Assembly (NCBI GenBank): GCA_034431495.1
Contig: DAOUDB010000016.1
Location: 1 to 10,402, forward strand
Direction: 5' to 3'
Origin: Roseilinea sp034431495
GTDB taxonomy: Bacteria > Chloroflexota > Anaerolineae > J036 > Brachytrichaceae
DNA length: 10,402 nt
The notes under the pieces were generated by a model. The model was not told the origin of the DNA, did no database searches, and saw only the letters and a program-made list of their open reading frames with translations. How positions within the stretch are numbered: the first letter of the stretch is position 1; each line of letters begins with the position of its first letter. The position numbers and the translations under genes are program-made. Positions 6,738 to 10,402 of this stretch are shown piece after piece.

Positions 6738-9700
6738 TTATGGCCGGCGCGCCACCGGCACGAACACCTGCCGCGGCGCAGATGCGGCCAGCTCGGGGGC
6801 CGGCTCTTTCACCAGTGGCCGGGAGAATGGCAGAACCAAATCGGTCTGCGAGGGCGCGCTTGCGCCGCCGGCGTGTGTGAAAGCAGTCGCACGCGCGGAC
6901 ACAGGTGGCGCTGTGCCGGGGTCTGGAGACAGGGTGAGCGTGTAGGGTGTGCTGCTCTGCGTCTCGCCGTGCACGCTAACCAGGTACAGTCCCGCGACGG
7001 GCGCCTGAATGGTGAGCATGTTGTTGCCGGCATTCAGGCCGGCCCAATCCGGCGTGTTGAGGTTGTGCGGGCGCCACGCAAACAGACTGGCAGCCGGGGC
7101 GTTGCCTGCCCCGCCGGTCGGGGTTTCGAGTTGGATGCGGAAGCTGTCGTCTCTATCCGCTCGAAGCAGGTAGTAGTGTTCTTCGCCCGGCCCGATGGAC
7201 GTGCCCGGCGGTGTGAGACTGAGCCACAGAACGGCCGGCGCCAGGCTGCGCCCGCTGGAGTTTTCAGCCCACACGTGCAACACGATCGGCCCATGCCCAA
7301 TGCTGGCCGGCAGCGTGAATGTGATGATCGGCAGCGCTGCCGGCACGGTGATTGTCTCTACCAGCCGGGGCGTCAGCGCCAGCGTGCCGGCCTGGGTCAC
7401 CAGCTGATATGCCTGGATGATGAGCCGGTTCGCCGGCTGAGACAGAGACAGGTTGTGCTGGAAAATCGCCAGCGTCACGGTTGGCCCGCTGATCCATTGC
7501 ATGTCGCCGGCGATTCTGCCGCTGATGACCGGCCGTGTGTCGATAGCCGTGTCCACCACGATGATGGTTGCCAGGCCAACATTGTCCACTTCGTTCGTCT
7601 CACTGATCTGGTCGTCCGGGTCGATGCGCACTTCTACGATGTACGTGCCGGCAGCCGCCGGCGTCCACGGCGCTGGCGACTGCGTGAAGTGTGTGCCAGT
7701 CAGCAGATAGCCGGTGTTCACGGTGGTGGAGAAGACGGTCTCGGCGCCGTTGGATACGCTGAAAAGCACCTGCGCGTTCAACGTAGCCTGACTTACTTCG
7801 ATCAGCGCGTGAATGGGGACGGCGGCGCTGACGTAGGCGGTGCGGGTGAGAGGGCCAAGCACACGCACCACAGAGAGTTCGCCGCTTTGCAAGGCCGGCG
7901 GATAAGCCGGCAGGCAGGCTGCGGTTTCGACGGTTGCCGTTGCCCAGAACCGACTGAGCACATCGGCCCAGGTGGGCAACACGGGCCAGGAGATCGGTGG
8001 CGTCATGGTCAGCACAAAAGCGTAGGGTCTGGGATTCAGTGTACTGCGGGTGTGCGTGTACCAGCCGGCCTGATAACTGAGCATCGTCGAGCCGCTGATC
8101 GGTATGCCCTGAAAGTCAGTGTACAGGGCCAATCCTGCGCCGCTGAACGACCAGTACGGCGCGGGCGATAAATGGCGCGCGAACCAGGGAGAGCCGGCGC
8201 GTGCGACGGTGGTGATGATGGCGCCGGCCAGCGCCTGCCCGGCGTAGTGGGTGGCGCTCAAGACGCCTTGACCGGCGGGCAACCGTTGCGCGAATTGCTC
8301 TTCCAGCGCGCTCACGAACTCGGCCATGTCCGAAAGTGCGTCGGGTGGTTCCAGCAGCCAATCCTGGGGTGGGCACAGGGTTGTGTCGTATTTGCCGCTG
8401 GACGTGTAGGCATCGTACAGGCCGGCGCGTGCTTCCTGTGGGTTCAGGGCGAAATCGTCCAGCAGCGCATTGGAGAGCAAGTCCCACGACAGCTTGATGT
8501 CGGCCAGGCCATCTGTGTCGATGGCGGTGAGGATGCGCGGGTGCTCGTCGGCCGGCAACAGGCGGTCGTAGGTGCGCGCGATCGACGCGGCCATGACGGC
8601 AGGCGGCATGGGTTGCGGCGGCGTGGGCAGACTTGCCAGCATACCGCCGGCCATCGGCGGGTCGAAGTAGGCGTAGCTCGGCGACGCCGTCACGGCGTGC
8701 GCATAGCTGCGCAAGGGATAGATCTCCTCGACGGTGGCGGCAAAGCAGTGCACGATGTCGATCACGTCGAAGCGGAACTGGCCGTTATCTGTGCCGATCT
8801 TCATCATCTCTGCCAGATCGACCGTGGAGAGCACGGCTCTGGGATGCGCGTCTGTGTAATCGGGATGCACGCCGATGTGGGTGGGCAGAATGCCGATGCC
8901 GTCTGCGCCGGCGGCAGGGCGTGTCGAGGCTGCCAGGCTGTTCGACGCGCCCGTGTCGCTCGCAGGCCCGAACACATTGGCGATGTCGGTTTCGGGAAAC
9001 AATGCCGCGCCGTGGCCGATGTACGAGAACACGGCTCGCGGGGCCGGGAATGTATGGCGCGCCCAGCGGATGAATGCGCCGAGCATGGCCGGGTCGGTCA
9101 TGTCGGCTTCGGTGATCGATGTGGTGAGGGTTGGGGTGGTGGTGAGGGGGGATGTGGCCGGCGCCGGCAGACCGCTCACCGGCGTCACTTTGCCGTTGCG
9201 GATGACCAGAATGTGGGTGTCGCCGTCCTGGTCGAGATCGGTCAGCACGACCGCCACTTTGGCCGGCTGGCCGAGCGTGGCGCTGACGATGCCGCGTATC
9301 GTGGGCTGGTAGTACCCGGCCAGGGGGTTGGCGCTGTCGGCAGGCGAGTCGAATGCAAGGGCATAGATCGCCAGCAACCCTGCTGCCGGCGCTTCGGGCG
9401 ATGTGCGGAATTGCCACACCTCGCCCAGGTCGGCGCGCGTCTGGCCGGCGGTGTTGAATGCCGTCACTTGCCAGTAGTAGGAACTGTTGGGCAGCAATTG
9501 AAATTGCGGCGGTGTGACGAACGCCGTAAGCGGCGTCGAGAAAAGCGCGTTGCAGATATTGGGTGTGGGACCGATGCACAGCTGATACCCTGTCGCACCG
9601 GCCGCAGCCTGCCAAGTGAACGTGATGCCGGTGGCAGGCTGATTGAGCGCGCCAGGAGCGGGGCCGATTTTGCCGAATGCCCCCGGCGCGCCGCCGATGC

Positions 9701-10402
9701 TCGCTGTGCTGAACAGCCACGGCGCGCCGAAATTGGCCGGCGTACGGCCGGCCGCGTTGATCGCCGTGACCTGCCAACGGTAGGTCGCGCCTGGTGCAAG
9801 TGTGCCGGGCGGTTGCGAGATGCTGGTGGTGGTGGTGATCAACCAGATCGCGCAGGGTGTGCTGTTGGCGCTCAGGCAGAACTCGTAGTGTGTGGCGCTC
9901 TGGGCTGGCTGCCAGGCAAACGTGAGCGTTCCAGGATTGATGCCGGCTGCGCCGTCCTGTGGCGTTAGCTTGGAGAACGGGCCGGGCGGTTCAACTGCGG
10001 GGTCTCGTACCGTGCGAAATGTCCAGACCTGCCCGCTGTTGGCAAACACTGGCCCGTTCGCGGTGTTGGCTTTCACCTGCCAGGCAAACAGCGTGTTGGG
10101 GGGAAACTCTGGCAAGACGATGGAAGTCTGTGTAATGCCTGTCCCCCGAAAAGCGTTGCAGATGTTGCCGGCCAATCCCACGCACACGTCGTAGTAGCCC
10201 GCACCGGCCAATGGCGACCACATCAAGGTGATGCTGTGCGTCGGCACTTCCGTTGCGCCGTTGACAGGTGTGAGTTTGCCAAATGTGTCGGACTGGGCAG
10301 ACGCGATACGCACCGACGTGCCGGCCGACTGCACACCGGCTGGTGACGACTGGACTTCGCGCGCAGTGGAGACTGCCGGCCACGTTGAGACAAGCATCAG
10401 AC
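6738..10402 (-). CDS. exported multidomain clostripain-like (C11) cysteine peptidase, 5' end beyond window
   Basis: The frame is open to the right edge. The first ATG inside (10397, 1219 aa) is preceded by a sense codon (CTG), and MLVSTWPAVSTA looks like the tail of a signal peptide, so the true start is probably outside. Residue numbers count from 10397. Order: three FN3-like modules (39-129, 141-231, 241-332); a C11/caspase-like region (about 340-800) with LLAIYALAF (341-349), DLDQDGD (387-393), ADMTDPAMLGAFIRWA (431-446), catalytic-His motif YIGHGAA (H462) and nucleophile motif IDIVHCFAATVEE (C551), ending near GLALYTDF (755-762); a CARDB-like domain (about 845-948, DPDDQISETNEVDN); an Ig-like stretch; a PPC-like beta domain (about 1065-1157); and a low-complexity tail ending VFVPVARRP. 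Known C11 enzymes cleave after basic residues. This one is probably secreted or surface-bound; its substrate is unknown. VHC replaces the more usual DAC before the nucleophile. Confidence 0.9.
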   Translation of the reverse strand, partial: LMLVSTWPAVSTAREVQSSPAGVQSAGTSVRIASAQSDTFGKLTPVNGATEVPTHSITLMWSPLAGAGYYDVCVGLAGNICNAFRGTGITQTSIVLPEFPPNTLFAWQVKANTANGPVFANSGQVWTFRTVRDPAVEPPGPFSKLTPQDGAAGINPGTLTFAWQPAQSATHYEFCLSANSTPCAIWLITTTTSISQPPGTLAPGATYRWQVTAINAAGRTPANFGAPWLFSTASIGGAPGAFGKIGPAPGALNQPATGITFTWQAAAGATGYQLCIGPTPNICNALFSTPLTAFVTPPQFQLLPNSSYYWQVTAFNTAGQTRADLGEVWQFRTSPEAPAAGLLAIYALAFDSPADSANPLAGYYQPTIRGIVSATLGQPAKVAVVLTDLDQDGDTHILVIRNGKVTPVSGLPAPATSPLTTTPTLTTSITEADMTDPAMLGAFIRWARHTFPAPRAVFSYIGHGAALFPETDIANVFGPASDTGASNSLAASTRPAAGADGIGILPTHIGVHPDYTDAHPRAVLSTVDLAEMMKIGTDNGQFRFDVIDIVHCFAATVEEIYPLRSYAHAVTASPSYAYFDPPMAGGMLASLPTPPQPMPPAVMAASIARTYDRLLPADEHPRILTAIDTDGLADIKLSWDLLSNALLDDFALNPQEARAGLYDAYTSSGKYDTTLCPPQDWLLEPPDALSDMAEFVSALEEQFAQRLPAGQGVLSATHYAGQALAGAIITTVARAGSPWFARHLSPAPYWSFSGAGLALYTDFQGIPISGSTMLSYQAGWYTHTRSTLNPRPYAFVLTMTPPISWPVLPTWADVLSRFWATATVETAACLPAYPPALQSGELSVVRVLGPLTRTAYVSAAVPIHALIEVSQATLNAQVLFSVSNGAETVFSTTVNTGYLLTGTHFTQSPAPWTPAAAGTYIVEVRIDPDDQISETNEVDNVGLATIIVVDTAIDTRPVISGRIAGDMQWISGPTVTLAIFQHNLSLSQPANRLIIQAYQLVTQAGTLALTPRLVETITVPAALPIITFTLPASIGHGPIVLHVWAENSSGRSLAPAVLWLSLTPPGTSIGPGEEHYYLLRADRDDSFRIQLETPTGGAGNAPAASLFAWRPHNLNTPDWAGLNAGNNMLTIQAPVAGLYLVSVHGETQSSTPYTLTLSPDPGTAPPVSARATAFTHAGGASAPSQTDLVLPFSRPLVKEPAPELAASAPRQVFVPVARRP
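9402..10283 (-). repeat. three tandem FN3-like modules with a CX7C cysteine pair each
   Basis: Three protein repeats of about 92 residues recur every 100-102 residues, each starting F(G/S)K(L/I) and ending W-x-F-(R/S)-T. Shared positions include a Trp in an early strand, Tyr in a Y-x-x-C strand, W-Q-V in a late strand, and a cysteine pair spaced C-x7-C: C72/C80, C174/C182 and C274/C282 (residues from ATG 10397). The pairs probably form disulfides outside the cell. The modules sit between the presumed signal peptide and the peptidase, where they could act as a spacer or as adhesive or carbohydrate-binding units. Confidence 0.75.

Noticed and set aside
9821..9840. GGT trinucleotide run as a possible microsatellite
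   Set aside because: It only encodes four consecutive threonines in the second FN3-like module and is too short to be a notable repeat.
6648..9968. Two adjoining plus-strand open frames (507 and 598 aa) antisense to the protease
   Set aside because: Both are Arg/Gly/Cys-rich with no domain, lie opposite a well-supported C11 peptidase, and are expected from strong GC bias at codon third positions.
1..10402. tRNA, rRNA, CRISPR array, insertion sequence or prophage
   Set aside because: No cloverleaf, rRNA core motif, regularly spaced repeat array, transposase or phage protein signature was found; coding DNA fills nearly the whole window.

Overview
The window looks like a GC-rich (mid-60s % by eye), gene-dense stretch of a Chloroflexota chromosome. 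The grounds are: a giant membrane protein that joins a GT39-like glycosyltransferase half to a DUF2298 (Chlor_Arch_YYY) half, an architecture I associate with Chloroflexi; a secreted protein built from FN3-like modules with paired cysteines and ending in a short 'VFVPV' tail; AT-rich heptamer tandem repeats inside coding DNA; and no strong Shine-Dalgarno sites. The assignment is inference, because no rRNA or phylogenetic marker is present.

Layout. Three genes fill almost the whole window. (1) Positions 1-4545, minus strand: one uninterrupted frame of 1515 codons that runs off the left edge, encoding the GT39-like/DUF2298 integral membrane fusion. A shorter open frame on the same strand inside it (104-2281) is only a shadow of this gene. 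(2) A 118-bp divergent intergenic region (4546-4663) with a pair of direct repeats and a possible leader mini-ORF. (3) Positions 4664-6736, plus strand: a TPR-rich regulator with an N-terminal HTH-like segment, a winged-helix/helical middle, about seven TPR-like repeats and a C-terminal winged helix, but no P-loop. (4) Positions 6738-10402, minus strand: an exported multidomain clostripain-like (C11) cysteine peptidase whose 5' end lies beyond the right edge. Genes 3 and 4 converge with one base between their stop codons, and an 11-bp perfect hairpin sits over that junction.

How they may work together. The regulator is divergent from the membrane glycosyltransferase and convergent with the protease, so the glycosyltransferase promoter is its most natural nearby target. 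Nothing in the sequence proves a functional link between the membrane protein and the protease beyond both acting at or outside the cytoplasmic membrane. No tRNA, rRNA, CRISPR array, transposase or phage gene was seen. The most unusual signals are at DNA level: heptamer tandem repeats tolerated in frame in extramembrane loops of the membrane protein, and a roughly six-fold excess of the palindrome GCCGGC.
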